From Desulfosporosinus hippei DSM 8344 (GTDB taxonomy: Bacteria > Bacillota > Desulfitobacteriia > Desulfitobacteriales > Desulfitobacteriaceae): a DNA stretch of 64,000 nt. Location: positions 186,001 to 250,000 of the forward strand of contig NZ_FNCP01000003.1 in the NCBI RefSeq assembly GCF_900100785.1, given 5' to 3'. Position numbers and translations under genes: made by a program. Position 1 is the stretch's first letter; every line of letters begins with the position of its first letter. This document shows positions 52,544 through 62,489 of this stretch, one piece after another. The notes beneath the pieces were generated by a model. That model was not told where the DNA came from and made no database searches. It saw only the letters and a program-made list of their open reading frames with translations.

Positions 52544-53563
52544 TTAACGACCCAGAATCGTACATACCTTTTTATCAATCAACAATCCAACTTCTTCTTT
52601 TAAAGCGAACTTTGGGCCCTCAAAACGATTAAGATGATCAACTATAATTGTTCTGCCTTGAACAAGTACCTCAGCCCTGGCAGTATTGCCTAAGATATAA
52701 AAATTCTCTAAGGTTCCGTATAGCTTTATCCCCTCTGCATTCCCAATTTGAGGGAATTGATCTTTGCTGACTAACAAAATATGCTCCGGGCGAATGCAGA
52801 TTTCAGTCTCCTTATCTCCTATACCAACTAGGGAACTGGGCAGGAAATTATAGGTTCCTATAAATTGAGCCACAAATTTATTAGCAGGCCTGCGATAAAT
52901 TTCTTCAGGGGTACCATACTGCATGACTTCCCCGGCGTTGATAACTACGATTCGGTCTGACATAACTAAGGCTTCTAATTGATCATGGGTCACAAAAATC
53001 GTAGTAATTCCCATCTTCTTTTGAACATCCCGAATCAGGATTCTAGCGCTCTCCCTTACCTTTGCATCAACGGCACTCAAGGGTTCATCTAAGAGCAGCA
53101 AATCTGGCTTAACCACCAGAGCTCGAGCCAAGGCTACCCTTTGTTGCTGCCCTCCCGACATTTGGTGGGGATAGTTGTTTTCCTTACCCGAAATACTGAG
53201 AATATCCATAATTTCTTCGACTTGTTTTCTGATATCTTGGGTAGGTATCTTTTTAATTTTAAGCCCAAAGGCAATATTTTCAAAGGCCGTCATGTTAGGA
53301 AAAAGGGCATATGATTGAAAAACCATACCAATATTCTGTTCCTTCTTATTCTGCCCTTCAATAATCTCCCGACCATTAACAATAACCTTTCCGCCATCGC
53401 CACGTTCTAAGCCAGCAACGATTCTAAGGAGGGTTGTTTTTCCGCATCCACTGGGACCTAATAGCGTGACAAATTCCCCTTTTTCGATTTCCAGTTCAAT
53501 TCCTTTCAAGACCTGACGACCCTGAAAACTCTTATCAATGTTGACGACCTGAACATAGCTCAC
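52544..53563 (-). CDS. ABC transporter ATPase (PotA/UgpC/FbpC type)
   Basis: A 339-residue ATPase. Walker A LLGPSGCGKTTLL, Q-loop MVFQSYALFP, signature QMSGGQQQRVALARAL, Walker B LLLLDEPLSAVD and H-loop FVTHDQ are intact. A C-terminal TOBE-like domain follows (ICIRPEHILLV, ARAEVLVQGR). It starts at GTG behind GGGGG. With the two permeases and the lipoprotein it forms an importer of small solutes. The adjoining phosphodiesterase and glp genes suggest glycerophosphodiesters or G3P. Confidence 0.85.
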   Translation of the reverse strand: MSYVQVVNIDKSFQGRQVLKGIELEIEKGEFVTLLGPSGCGKTTLLRIVAGLERGDGGKVIVNGREIIEGQNKKEQNIGMVFQSYALFPNMTAFENIAFGLKIKKIPTQDIRKQVEEIMDILSISGKENNYPHQMSGGQQQRVALARALVVKPDLLLLDEPLSAVDAKVRESARILIRDVQKKMGITTIFVTHDQLEALVMSDRIVVINAGEVMQYGTPEEIYRRPANKFVAQFIGTYNFLPSSLVGIGDKETEICIRPEHILLVSKDQFPQIGNAEGIKLYGTLENFYILGNTARAEVLVQGRTIIVDHLNRFEGPKFALKEEVGLLIDKKVCTILGR

Positions 53564-53734
53564 TAATCATACCCCCACACCCTAAACTCGTTCCTCTTTC
53601 TATAAAGACCTAGTCATCCCTTAAGTCTACTGAACTCCAATTTAATTGAGTTTGCTAAAATCCTTTACAGCCTTAACGCAGAATAAAAATTCGAAAATCT
53701 CAATGCCCTTGTCAGGTTATTATAATGAACTGGT

Positions 53735-54547
53735 TTATCTAGCCTCAGTCTTCTGTCCTCTGACCTCAGTCTCCCGCCGAAAAGCCAGCCAAATCAAGAT
53801 CAACGACATCAACAAAATAACCATAAAGTACGATGCTACTAAGGCATTGGCCAAGTGACCGTCAACTTTTTGCATTTTATATAAATATATCTGAATGGTC
53901 TCATAGTTGTCACCTACTAATAAATTAGCCAGTACAAATTCTCCAAACAACACTGAGACAGAAATCAAAGCCGCTGAAATAACCCCTCTCAAAACATTGG
54001 GAAAAATAATTTTAATAAAGGTCTCTAGTTTGCCACAGCCCAGCATCATAGCAGCCTCGGTCAGAGCCTTAACATTAATGGTTCTAAAACTATTTTTAGT
54101 CGCCTGATACATAAACGGTAAAATCAAGACAAAATAAGAACCAATCAGAATCCAGGGAGTATTGGTAATCTGCAACGGCCCTCTCGAATACATTTGAATT
54201 AACCCAATGGCTAGAATAACTCCCGGCATGGCAAAGGGTAAAATCGACAAAATTTCAAAGAGCTTCTCAAGACGTGGATAATAAACAATCGCCAGGTACA
54301 TTGACGGTATGATAATCAATATTGATAATATTACGGTGGCAAAACTCACGTTGATGGTTCTTAATAAAGCATGCCCAAACTCCGGGCTGCTGAAGAGCAG
54401 CTTATAATAGGACAATGTATACCCCTCAGGCAAAATTGTGGTGCTCCACCTAGTTGCTACTGAGAATAGAAGAGTAGCCACGATGGGGAAAAACAGATAG
54501 GCAAAGATTAGTCCTAAAACTATTTTAGAAATTATCCCTCGTTTCAT
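53735..54547 (-). CDS. ABC transporter permease (second)
   Basis: A 270-residue inner-membrane permease with six predicted helices and an EAA loop (EAAMMLGCGKLETFIKIIFP). Its start overlaps the first permease's stop in an ATGA junction. The last 14 residues (ETEVRGQKTEAR in part) derive from a short repeat in DNA and are unlike permease ends, so the native C-terminus was probably extended by it. Confidence 0.85.
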   Translation of the reverse strand: MKRGIISKIVLGLIFAYLFFPIVATLLFSVATRWSTTILPEGYTLSYYKLLFSSPEFGHALLRTINVSFATVILSILIIIPSMYLAIVYYPRLEKLFEILSILPFAMPGVILAIGLIQMYSRGPLQITNTPWILIGSYFVLILPFMYQATKNSFRTINVKALTEAAMMLGCGKLETFIKIIFPNVLRGVISAALISVSVLFGEFVLANLLVGDNYETIQIYLYKMQKVDGHLANALVASYFMVILLMSLILIWLAFRRETEVRGQKTEAR

Positions 54548-55422
54548 TGCCCAATCCCTCCGCCTTGCTTCTTCAGCTTCTCATTAATAATAATCGACAC
54601 TACCAAAAAGCCCGCCATAATAACTGCTAGAGCACTGGCTAAAGAGGGCTCGGGGAAAATGTCTCCCGTAACTAAATTGGCTATGGTAATAGAAACCAGG
54701 CTGTTGTTGGAGTTTGTTAGCGCATAGGCCGTAGCATAGGCTCCCAGGGAATTAGCAAAAAGCAGGGTAAAACTCCCTAACATTGAGGGCAACAAAATAG
54801 GCAGCCCAATTTTGCGCCAGAAGTGAAATCGACTGGCCCCCAAGATCTGAGCTGCTTCCTGAATATCCTGTCTGAGTGCATAAACCGCAGGATACATCAG
54901 CATAAAGGCTAAAGGAACACTGAAATATATATACACTAGGACAATCCCTGTCCAACTGAATAGGTTAAAACCCGTTCCATAGAGATCAAGCCCCATTTTT
55001 TCCTTCATTAAGACCGTCACCAGTCCATTAACTCCTAATAAAACAATATAGGCAAAGGCTAAAGGCACACCAGAAAAATTGGAGGTCATGTTAACTAATG
55101 TTAAAAGCTTTTCTCGCCAAGCCTCACCTACTGAGCGCAGGGCAAGAGCACCCGCGGTTCCGATAAATAAACCGATAATGCCAACTGCTACAGAAACTAG
55201 TAAACTGTTTTTTAAGGAAATGACATAATATTTGCTGTGAAAAATTTGAGTATAGCTTTGAAAATTCAATCCCTCCGAGTTATGTATACTGCTGTAAATG
55301 ATATACCCCATGGGCAGGATTTCGAAGGCTAAAGCAAAAACAATTAAAGGAATAAACGGAACCCACAGGATTCCACCACGCCGCAACTCTTGACCGAGCT
55401 GAGTTACAGGGTTGTTTTTCAT
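54544..55422 (-). CDS. ABC transporter permease (first)
   Basis: A 292-residue permease with six hydrophobic segments (FIPLIVFALAFEILPMGYII near the N-terminus) and the EAA motif EAAQILGASRFHFWRKIGLP, which docks the ATPase. ATG is preceded by AGGAGG. It is placed 128 nt after the lipoprotein gene, with a hairpin between. Substrate specificity cannot be read from the sequence. Confidence 0.85.
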   Translation of the reverse strand: MKNNPVTQLGQELRRGGILWVPFIPLIVFALAFEILPMGYIIYSSIHNSEGLNFQSYTQIFHSKYYVISLKNSLLVSVAVGIIGLFIGTAGALALRSVGEAWREKLLTLVNMTSNFSGVPLAFAYIVLLGVNGLVTVLMKEKMGLDLYGTGFNLFSWTGIVLVYIYFSVPLAFMLMYPAVYALRQDIQEAAQILGASRFHFWRKIGLPILLPSMLGSFTLLFANSLGAYATAYALTNSNNSLVSITIANLVTGDIFPEPSLASALAVIMAGFLVVSIIINEKLKKQGGGIGQ

Positions 55423-55471
55423 TAGTTAGGCCTCCTTGTCGCCGACTTTGCCGGATAAATATAGGCGAAAG

Positions 55472-55515
55472 GCCTGATTGGGGGGTATCACGGAATGAAT
55501 AACTCCCAGTCAGGC
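55472..55515 (-). other. Hairpin between the solute-binding and permease genes
   Basis: GCCTGACTGGG and CCCAATCAGGC form an 11-bp stem (one mismatch) followed by CTTT. Such hairpins often protect the upstream mRNA, giving more binding protein than permease. Confidence 0.5.
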
Positions 55516-55549
55516 TCCTTCCTTTTAAAGTGCAGGACAGTGACATCAA

Positions 55550-56662
55550 CTATTGGGAAACGATGACATTATTTCTCCATAAATCCGGAATTGTCTTCAT
55601 ATTCTTTTCCCAAGCGGCGAAATCCTTAATTGGTTTGGCAGAGGCGTATTGTTCCTTAGACACCATCATTTTAGCAATATCCTCAGGAATTTGGACTTTT
55701 TCTCGAATCGGACGAGCAAAACCCTTAGCCAAGAGAATTTGACCCTCATCACTTAAGAGGTAATCCTGGAAGGCTTTTGCCGCATTGGGATGAGGTGCGT
55801 ACTTATTAATTATGGAAACGTAGGCACTAGCTACTGTCCCATCGCTGGGGATAACAACCTGGTAATTTTCCTTATCCGCTAAGCGAGAGCGATAGCCAAG
55901 AGCGTTGAAATCCCAAAGGATTCCTACCGGAATCTCACCTTTTTGGAAAATACTAAAAATATTATCACTGGGTTTAAGGTTTCCTGATTTAGCGAGCTTG
56001 GCGAAATATTCCACACCTGGAGTCAAATTGTTCTCATCCCCGCCATTAGCAAAAGCAGCTGCTAAGATCGCAGCTTGAGATTGGGCTGCTTTTAGCACAT
56101 CTCCAGTGACAACTGCTCCTTTATATTCCGGCTTAAGTAAATCAGCCCAGCTATGAGGAACTTCTTTAACAAGCTTAGTGTTTACTAAGAAGGCAATTGT
56201 ACCTACATACTCTCCTGTCCAAAGACCGTCTTTATCTTTAGCCCAATCCGGGATCTCTTCCCACTTGGGACCTTTGTGGGGTTGGACAACATCTCGTGCT
56301 ATAGCTACATTACCAAAGGTAATTCCTACATCTCCAATATCAGCCACCGGGCTGCCCTTTTCAGCATCGAACTTAGCAATTTCCTCAGCACTTGTCATAT
56401 CAGTGTCAGAGTGAGTAACCTCGTATTCCTTGGTAAAATTACTCCAAATCTCACCTAGATTCGCCCAGGCATCAGGCATTCCATAAGAAACGATCTTTCC
56501 TTCTTTCTTAACAGCATCCTTTAACGCTTGTCCAGTCAGTTCCTTTGCCGGTTCTTTAACGGGTTCAGCTGTTGGCTTTGAACCACAGCCTGTTAAAAAA
56601 CTACCCATTAAAAGTGTACCAATCATAGTGAACGCAAGGGCTTTTCTCGTTCTCTGAAACAT
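55550..56662 (-). CDS. ABC transporter solute-binding lipoprotein
   Basis: A 370-residue family 1 binding protein. The start at 56662 (MFQRTRKALAFTMIGTLLMG) gives a lipoprotein signal with lipobox LTGC at Cys 26, preceded by GGGGGAGGAA. The mature part has a Pro/Lys linker and the two-lobed fold (EGKIVSYGMPDAWANLG, DIGDVGITFGN, GEIPVGILWDFNALGY, ASAYVSIINKYAPHP). It resembles iron or phosphonate/2-AEP-type binders in general form; with the phosphodiesterase next door a phosphoester ligand is inferred. Confidence 0.8.
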   Translation of the reverse strand: MFQRTRKALAFTMIGTLLMGSFLTGCGSKPTAEPVKEPAKELTGQALKDAVKKEGKIVSYGMPDAWANLGEIWSNFTKEYEVTHSDTDMTSAEEIAKFDAEKGSPVADIGDVGITFGNVAIARDVVQPHKGPKWEEIPDWAKDKDGLWTGEYVGTIAFLVNTKLVKEVPHSWADLLKPEYKGAVVTGDVLKAAQSQAAILAAAFANGGDENNLTPGVEYFAKLAKSGNLKPSDNIFSIFQKGEIPVGILWDFNALGYRSRLADKENYQVVIPSDGTVASAYVSIINKYAPHPNAAKAFQDYLLSDEGQILLAKGFARPIREKVQIPEDIAKMMVSKEQYASAKPIKDFAAWEKNMKTIPDLWRNNVIVSQ

Positions 56663-56872
56663 GTCTTTCCTCCCCCAAAAATATTTTAGCAACTTGACCT
56701 TTGAACACAAGACCTGCTCAATCTTTCCCAGATCCAGCGAGAAAGTCTCACCTCCTCTTACGCATTTGTATGCAGCTTAATTCAGGTATATCCATTCACT
56801 GTCCCTAAAGTCAATTTCATGGGATTCCTCTCCATCTGACCTCAGGGTCAATCATGAAGGCCCTAAGTTCTT

Positions 56873-57583
56873 TCACTCTGAACGCAAATGTGAAAACCGC
56901 TCCGGATAATTTGTAATTGCTATATCTGTACCTGAAACAATGGCACGTTCAATTTCCCATTCCTCGTTGACAGTCCACGTATTTACTCCGATTCCTCGCA
57001 AATTACATTCTCTCACTAATTCAGGGCTTATAAAGGCATAGTGGGGATGCAGATGACTGGCTCCCATATCCTGAGCATATAGCCAAGGCGAGATTAGCCC
57101 ACACTCATAAAGTAAACCCGTTTTAAGATCGGGAAAGTCCTTAATCACTTCGACAATGGTTCTATGTTCAAACGAAGAAATTATACTTTGTTTTGTCACA
57201 TTATATTTTTCCAGCAGGCCTGCTACCTGAGCGACAATTCCTGGGTATTCTATCAGGCCTGTTTTGATCTCGACATTTATGATAAGAGACTTATCTTGGA
57301 GCATCTCCAGTAATTCCTCTAAGGTTGGAATTGGGGCATAGGTCTTAAAGCCAACTCCAAAATTAAGGCTCTTTAGTTCCTTGAGTGAGTAATCTTTAAC
57401 CCAACCAGTACCATCACTGGTTCGATCAACCCGTTCATCATGAATGACGACAACTTCTCGGTCCCGCGACAATTGCACATCGAATTCGAAGCCATCCACT
57501 CCCAGCTCAAGCCCTTTGTCAAAGGAAATCAACGTATTTTCCGGAGCTGTGCCCGCAGCCCCTCGATGACCTAAAATCTTCAT
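56873..57583 (-). CDS. Glycerophosphodiester phosphodiesterase (UgpQ/GlpQ type)
   Basis: A 236-residue cytoplasmic phosphodiesterase that splits glycerophosphodiesters into G3P and an alcohol. KILGHRGAAGTAPENTLISF holds the HRG and ENT motifs, GFEFDVQLSRD the ExD metal ligands, and VVIHDERVDRTSDGTG the catalytic His/Asp. INVEIKTG gives the third Glu. No signal peptide, so it likely acts after import. It lies at the start of the ABC importer operon under a Pho-box-like promoter. Confidence 0.93.
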   Translation of the reverse strand: MKILGHRGAAGTAPENTLISFDKGLELGVDGFEFDVQLSRDREVVVIHDERVDRTSDGTGWVKDYSLKELKSLNFGVGFKTYAPIPTLEELLEMLQDKSLIINVEIKTGLIEYPGIVAQVAGLLEKYNVTKQSIISSFEHRTIVEVIKDFPDLKTGLLYECGLISPWLYAQDMGASHLHPHYAFISPELVRECNLRGIGVNTWTVNEEWEIERAIVSGTDIAITNYPERFSHLRSE

Positions 57584-57617
57584 CTAACCTCTCCTAACGG
57601 CCCGCTATGGCATTATG

Positions 57618-57671
57618 ATCATAACATATCCTTGTTAGTTTATCGTTAATATATAGTAACATTTATGTAAA
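57618..57671 (-). promoter_or_regulatory. Pho-box-like promoter for the phosphodiesterase/ABC operon
   Basis: On the minus strand four hexamers, TTTACA, GTTACT, TTAACG and CTAACA, start at 57671, 57660, 57649 and 57638, exactly 11 bp apart. This fits the PhoP-box direct repeats (TTAACA-like, 11-bp period) of Firmicutes. A -10 (TATGAT, 57618-57623) follows 9 nt later without a good -35, as in activator-dependent promoters. Confidence 0.65.
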
Positions 57672-57694
57672 AATGGAAATATTGTTCTAAGCTC

Positions 57695-59320
57695 TTAGAC
57701 AATTCCCATCACAACTTTAGCAATATTGACTGTATGTTCATCCATTTGATACAAGAGATATATTGAATCTAAGGTAGCATAGCGATAAATTTCTTCGATT
57801 TTTAGGTTGCCTTCTTGGCTGTTCGGTTGTGGGCATTGGGCGAGAAAATTAAACTGTAAGTCTCTCTGGATTCGGGAGGTTTCCGGATGCTCACGTATTA
57901 CTTCCGCCGCGATTTGAGAATCCCATAGTGTGAGAGCCTGCATTACCTTAGCAAAGTTACAGCTTACACGTTGATATAGCTCATCAAGATGTTTCCAGTT
58001 TTCTGCAGGAACTTTCATGGTTTCACGAGGCAATTTCTTAGCTAAAAGCGCCATGGCCATCACTGCATCTCCGATATACTCAAATTCCTTAGCAATAAAC
58101 TGGATTTTCATACTCTCTTCAGCTTGCTCATCTGTAAGTCCTCTCTGAGAAAGGACAGCCAGAAAACGCATAGTATGTCGGTAATACCAATCCACTCCCT
58201 CTTCAACCTCGGAGATCTCTTCCACCAAATTATCACTATTGGCGAGGAGAATAGCAGGAATTTTTTGCATCATTCTTGCGCCAATGAAATCACCTAAAGC
58301 TCGCATTTCACCGTTAGCCTGTTTAAGGGCTACAGCCGGAACTTCTATCGACACCTCATCGATTACTTGAAACTTTAAAGGGCTATCTTTGTCCCCTCGA
58401 TCCGGAACCATACGCTTCAGGCCTTTGGCTATAAGGCCATTGAGGGGGTAGAAAATTATTACCATCAAGACTGCAAATAATAAATGAGCATTGGCAACCT
58501 GTCGCTGTAAATTCCCCGTTGTCCATTGGATGAGCTGAGAAAATTGTGTCAAAAATGGATACATTAGCACTGCTGCCAATACCTTATAACCTGTGTTCGC
58601 TAAAGCTGTGCGTTTGGCGTCCATTTTTTGAGCCGTTAAACTCGTCAACAAGGTTGTCACCGTTCCCCCTATATGAGCTCCAATGACCAAAGGGACAATC
58701 GCCTGCAGTTCTAATAGACCTTGCCCGGCAAGAGACATCATAATCGCAAAAACTGCCGTACTGCTCTGGATTATAGTCGTTAAGATCAGTCCTACAAGGA
58801 TTGCCAGAAAGGGATGACTTCCCAATTGAGCAAGAAAGCCAAAGACTTCCGGAATATTTCGCAGGGGAGCTGAAGCGTTTGACATATTAGACATCCCTAC
58901 AAAGATCAAGCCAAAACCTATCAGAGAATGTCCTAAATGCCTCCACTGCTTCTTACCTGAAAAATAAAGAACAAAGCCAATAAAGATGGCCCCCAGAGCT
59001 ATATCGAGAATTTGAAAGGCTATGAGTTGAATAGAGATTGAGGTTCCTACAGCCGAGCCTAAAACCATTCCTAATGCCTGGCCAAGATTCATCATTCCCG
59101 CATTGACGAACTCCACAACCAATACTGTGGTGGCTGCACTGCTTTGAAAAGCAACTGTCATAACTATACCCAGCAGAACAGCCATAAAGGGCTTCTTCGT
59201 CAGTGATTGAAGAATTTGCTTAAGTCGATGTGCAGCAAACTTTTGCAAGGCATCTGAGGTTGTCTGTACCCCATACATAAAAAGACCCAACCCGCCCAAG
59301 AAAACTAAAATTGTACCCAT
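57695..59320 (-). CDS. Na+/phosphate cotransporter family protein (NptA/PhoU fusion)
   Basis: A 541-residue membrane protein. The first 320 residues have two repeated Na/Pi units with the QSSAATT motif (VAFQSSAATTVLVVEF) and QSSTAVFAIMMSL, plus eight or nine helices. Residues about 350-540 are a cytoplasmic PhoU-like helical domain (IGARMMQKIPAILLANSDNL, IAKEFEYIGDAVMAMALL). It likely moves phosphate with sodium. It faces the Pho-box promoter of the next operon. Confidence 0.88.
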   Translation of the reverse strand: MGTILVFLGGLGLFMYGVQTTSDALQKFAAHRLKQILQSLTKKPFMAVLLGIVMTVAFQSSAATTVLVVEFVNAGMMNLGQALGMVLGSAVGTSISIQLIAFQILDIALGAIFIGFVLYFSGKKQWRHLGHSLIGFGLIFVGMSNMSNASAPLRNIPEVFGFLAQLGSHPFLAILVGLILTTIIQSSTAVFAIMMSLAGQGLLELQAIVPLVIGAHIGGTVTTLLTSLTAQKMDAKRTALANTGYKVLAAVLMYPFLTQFSQLIQWTTGNLQRQVANAHLLFAVLMVIIFYPLNGLIAKGLKRMVPDRGDKDSPLKFQVIDEVSIEVPAVALKQANGEMRALGDFIGARMMQKIPAILLANSDNLVEEISEVEEGVDWYYRHTMRFLAVLSQRGLTDEQAEESMKIQFIAKEFEYIGDAVMAMALLAKKLPRETMKVPAENWKHLDELYQRVSCNFAKVMQALTLWDSQIAAEVIREHPETSRIQRDLQFNFLAQCPQPNSQEGNLKIEEIYRYATLDSIYLLYQMDEHTVNIAKVVMGIV

Positions 59321-59423
59321 CCAACCTATAAGCTTTCAACTCCTTATGTCATCCCAAAATTAAAATTTCCTAATTCACTTTAAGTCAGCTATTCCTGAAG
59401 GATAATTTCATTTCTAAATACTA

Positions 59424-59474
59424 TGAAAAAAAGCCACAAATAAACCTGCCTAAAACAGATTAATTTGCGGCTTT
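59424..59474 (-). terminator. Intrinsic terminator downstream of rpoN
   Basis: On the minus strand AAAGCCGCAAAT and ATTTGTGGCTTT form a 12-bp stem around a long loop, then a T-run. It lies past copy B of the repeat element, so rpoN read-through would include it. Confidence 0.8.
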
Positions 59475-59527
59475 CTCTATAACTCCAGCCTTAAATATCA
59501 AGTTCAGAATTGACTGACATTAGCTGC

Positions 59528-59740
59528 TTTATCCGATGACTACCAGCCGTAAGACTCCCATCTTCTATAAGTACGAAAGCATCCAGCGGATGCTATCGCC
59601 GAACCGCAAACTACACAGAACAACTTTAGCGGTGAGGATGAGATAACGGCTGCTACGTCCCTGGATAAGTTCTTCTAAGCTTCAGATGGAGTAAGTATTC
59701 CTCTTAGGCAAACTCCATCTGAAGCTAAGAATCACTTGAT
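59528..59740 (+). repeat. Interspersed element copy B (213 bp)
   Basis: On the plus strand it starts TTTATCCGATGACT and ends AATCACTTGAT like copies A and C, in inverse orientation to A. The hairpin arm has one substitution (CTAAGC versus CTTAGC). It lacks about 61 bp of the interior of A. It lies between rpoN and the Na/phosphate gene and carries no gene. Confidence 0.85.
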
Positions 59741-59829
59741 ATAATATACGCATTCTCATAAATTAGCAATTAATTTTTCGGGGGCATTCCCCCCGTATTC
59801 CTGACCTCTTAATTTGAAACTAAGTCCTT

Positions 59830-61233
59830 CTAATATCTCTTCCTCACCGAAGTTGCTCCAATACCTAACTCATCTCGATACTTGGCAACTGTGCGTCGAG
59901 AAATTTCCATGTCCCTAGCCTTGAGCATTTCCGCTAGTTTCTGATCGGAATATGGAGATTTAGGATTTTCCGAAGCGATGATGTCACGCAGAACGAGTTT
60001 AATCACATCCGTGGTTACCCCGGAGTCATTATTATTACCTCTACCCATACTGTTGGCAAAGAAGAATTTGAATTCGAAAACCCCTCGGGGAGTTTGGACA
60101 TATTTGTGAGCAGTTGCTCTGCTGACTGTTGACTCATGAACTCCAATTTCTTCAGCAATATCTCTTAGGGTGAGGGGTCTTAGATGACGAATCCCATTAC
60201 GAAGGAAATCACTTTGCCACTTGACAATAGCGTCTGCGACTTTATAAAGAGTGAGACGCCGCTGTTCTATGCTACGAATGAGCCAGGCAGCTGCATTTAG
60301 TTTTTGTTCCACGAATTTACGTGTGTCACTTCCCTCCTCCTGAGATAAGGCATCTCGGTAAGCCTTATTCACTCCTAAACGAGGGACAGTGATATCATTA
60401 ACCAGGATGATAAACTCTCCTTCAATCTCTTCAATGACTACATCCGGAACGATATAGCGTACTTCACCGGGGCCAGAAAAGCGAAGTCCAGGCTTTGGAT
60501 CCAGCTTTCGGATAACATCAGCTAACTCTTGAACCCTACTTAAAGAAATTTTTAAGGAATGAGCAATTCGTTGCAGCCGTCCTACCGCTAAATCTTCCAG
60601 ATGTTTAATAAACTCTGGTAGTTCAGGTGGACAGTCGGGCAGAATTGGTAATTGGAGCAATAAGCATTCCTCTAAATTCCGAGCCCCTACACCCAAGGGA
60701 TCCAGACTCTGAACTGCCGCCAATGCTTTTTCCGCCTCACCCTGTGAAACCTTCATTTCACGAGCTACATCCTCGATAGAGACTGTGAGATATCCCTTTT
60801 CATTCAAGTTCCCAACAATATACTCGGCGACATCTAAAGAACATGTGACTTTTTGGACATGCAGTTGTTCAAGCAAATGCTCTAACAGAGTAGGCGCAGC
60901 TGCCACAAAAGGATCAAACCGTTGTTTGTCCTCGGTGATCACTCTTTCTTGGCGCACCCTATTTTCATCCTGATCATGGACATAGTCCTGCCAGTCTACT
61001 TCCCATTTATCAGTGGCCGGGCTTTCCTCCACTACCGCAGGGGGCTCCGCTTCAACCTTACTGTCCACACTTTCCTCTAGATTCTCCAGTAAAGGATTCT
61101 CTAAAAGCTGTTCCTCAACATACGTGGAAAGGTCAAGTGCGGACAACTGCAAAATAGTAATTGCTTGCCGCAACTCTGGAGTCATAATGAGTTTTTGAGT
61201 TTGCTCGAGACTCAGACCATATCCTAACCGCAC
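59830..61233 (-). CDS. rpoN: RNA polymerase sigma-54 factor
   Basis: A 467-residue sigma-54. Residues 1-50 form the Gln/Leu-rich activator-interacting region (LSLEQTQKLIMTPELRQAI). A core-binding part follows (ARNLEECLLLQLPILPDC). The HTH (LRDIAEEIGVHESTVSRATA) and RpoN box (ISRRTVAKYRDELGI) end the protein. It starts at GTG behind GGGGGG. It needs enhancer-binding ATPases not encoded here. Downstream of whiA, it lacks the usual cggR-gapA neighbours. Confidence 0.95.
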   Translation of the reverse strand: MRLGYGLSLEQTQKLIMTPELRQAITILQLSALDLSTYVEEQLLENPLLENLEESVDSKVEAEPPAVVEESPATDKWEVDWQDYVHDQDENRVRQERVITEDKQRFDPFVAAAPTLLEHLLEQLHVQKVTCSLDVAEYIVGNLNEKGYLTVSIEDVAREMKVSQGEAEKALAAVQSLDPLGVGARNLEECLLLQLPILPDCPPELPEFIKHLEDLAVGRLQRIAHSLKISLSRVQELADVIRKLDPKPGLRFSGPGEVRYIVPDVVIEEIEGEFIILVNDITVPRLGVNKAYRDALSQEEGSDTRKFVEQKLNAAAWLIRSIEQRRLTLYKVADAIVKWQSDFLRNGIRHLRPLTLRDIAEEIGVHESTVSRATAHKYVQTPRGVFEFKFFFANSMGRGNNNDSGVTTDVIKLVLRDIIASENPKSPYSDQKLAEMLKARDMEISRRTVAKYRDELGIGATSVRKRY

Positions 61234-61277
61234 CTTATTCCCCCCTATACTGATTTGAAAATAATCCTTACTAAATC

Positions 61278-62222
61278 TTAAGTTCCTATTTTCTGGTTCC
61301 TGATTCGATCTGCTAGCTCATCAATTTTTCGCATACGATGATTGACACCAGACTTTCCCACCTTTGGTCTTAACATATCTCCCAGTTCCTTTAGGCTGGC
61401 TTCAGAGTATGCTAAGCGGAGCTCGGCTATTTCCCGCAAAGTAGGCGGCAAAGACTGCAGCCCTACCGTATCTGCAATGAATTGAATGTTCTCCAATTGA
61501 CGTACCGCAGCATCGACAATTTTATCGAGATTAGCAGTCTCACAATTAACGAGACGGTTTACTTGATTTCGCACATCTTTAAGAACTCGGACATTTTCAA
61601 ATTCCAGGAGGGCATGATGTGCTCCAATAAAGCCCAAGAAATCCACAATATGTTCACTCTCTTTGAGATAAACAACATACCAATTCTTTCGCATACTTAC
61701 TTTGGCACCTAATTTAAATCTATTGATCAGTTGACATAATTCTTGGGCATGTTGTTCATCATTACTGACAATTTCAAGATGATAGGTACCTTCAGGATTA
61801 TTGATAGATCCCCCCGCTAAGAAGGCTCCTCTCAAATAGGCCTTTTGATCACAACGCTTTTTGATAAGACTCGGCGTAATTCCCAGGTAAATCTGCCCCT
61901 GATTATCAAGCAGCCCTAAGTTCTGAAGGTCTTCTAACCCCCGGGGATGGATTCTGACCAGATATGAGTTGTTCTTTCTCAGCCTTAGCTTACGTCGTAC
62001 CACAACGTCCACCTGGCGTTTTAGCACATCCTTGGCTAAGCGATAGATCTTACGAGCTACGGGAGCACTCTCCGTGATCACATTTAAGGTGAATTGTTGA
62101 TTTGAACTAATTTGGAGTGTTCCATCCATGCGAACCAAAGCGGCTAATTCCGCTAAATCACAGCAAGGTTTCTCGCTGCCTAAACGAGCAAGCTCTTCTT
62201 TCGTAACAGCACTAAAGGACAC
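61278..62222 (-). CDS. whiA: WhiA, sporulation/cell-division regulator
   Basis: A 314-residue WhiA. The N-terminal LAGLIDADG-like domain ([33 protein letters not shown]) is joined to a C-terminal HTH ([32 protein letters not shown]). It starts at GTG behind AGGGGG. It ties chromosome segregation and division in Firmicutes and is next to yvcK and rapZ as usual, with copy C of the repeat inserted between whiA and yvcK. Confidence 0.95.
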   Translation of the reverse strand: MSFSAVTKEELARLGSEKPCCDLAELAALVRMDGTLQISSNQQFTLNVITESAPVARKIYRLAKDVLKRQVDVVVRRKLRLRKNNSYLVRIHPRGLEDLQNLGLLDNQGQIYLGITPSLIKKRCDQKAYLRGAFLAGGSINNPEGTYHLEIVSNDEQHAQELCQLINRFKLGAKVSMRKNWYVVYLKESEHIVDFLGFIGAHHALLEFENVRVLKDVRNQVNRLVNCETANLDKIVDAAVRQLENIQFIADTVGLQSLPPTLREIAELRLAYSEASLKELGDMLRPKVGKSGVNHRMRKIDELADRIRNQKIGT

Positions 62223-62308
62223 AATCTCTAGCCCCCTTAATCGTGGTACGATCTTCGAAATTCTTTATTCAGTACGAATGGAATTCGAGATCGATAATCA
62301 CACTAGGG

Positions 62309-62449
62309 TTTATCCGATGACTACCAGCCGTAAGACTCCTATAAGTGGGAGATAACGGCTGCTACGTCCCTGGATAAGTTCTTCTAAGCTTCAGATGGAG
62401 TAAGTATTCCTCTTAGGCAAACTCCATCTGAAGCTAAGAATCACTTGAT
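62309..62449 (+). repeat. Interspersed element copy C (141 bp)
   Basis: The shortest copy, same ends and same terminal hairpin as A and B, same orientation as B. It lies in the gap between yvcK and whiA of one operon, so insertion there did not remove a gene. Its interior lacks about 72 bp present in B. Confidence 0.85.
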
Positions 62450-62489
62450 CCTAGCAGTTCAACAAACTTCTTAAAATACTAAGTATCTT

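Noticed and set aside
53735-53770. Short repeat (CCTCAGTCT units) at the permease 3' end, possible insertion
   Set aside because: Only two imperfect units are visible and the gene remains open; mentioned in the permease entry but too little for a mobile element.
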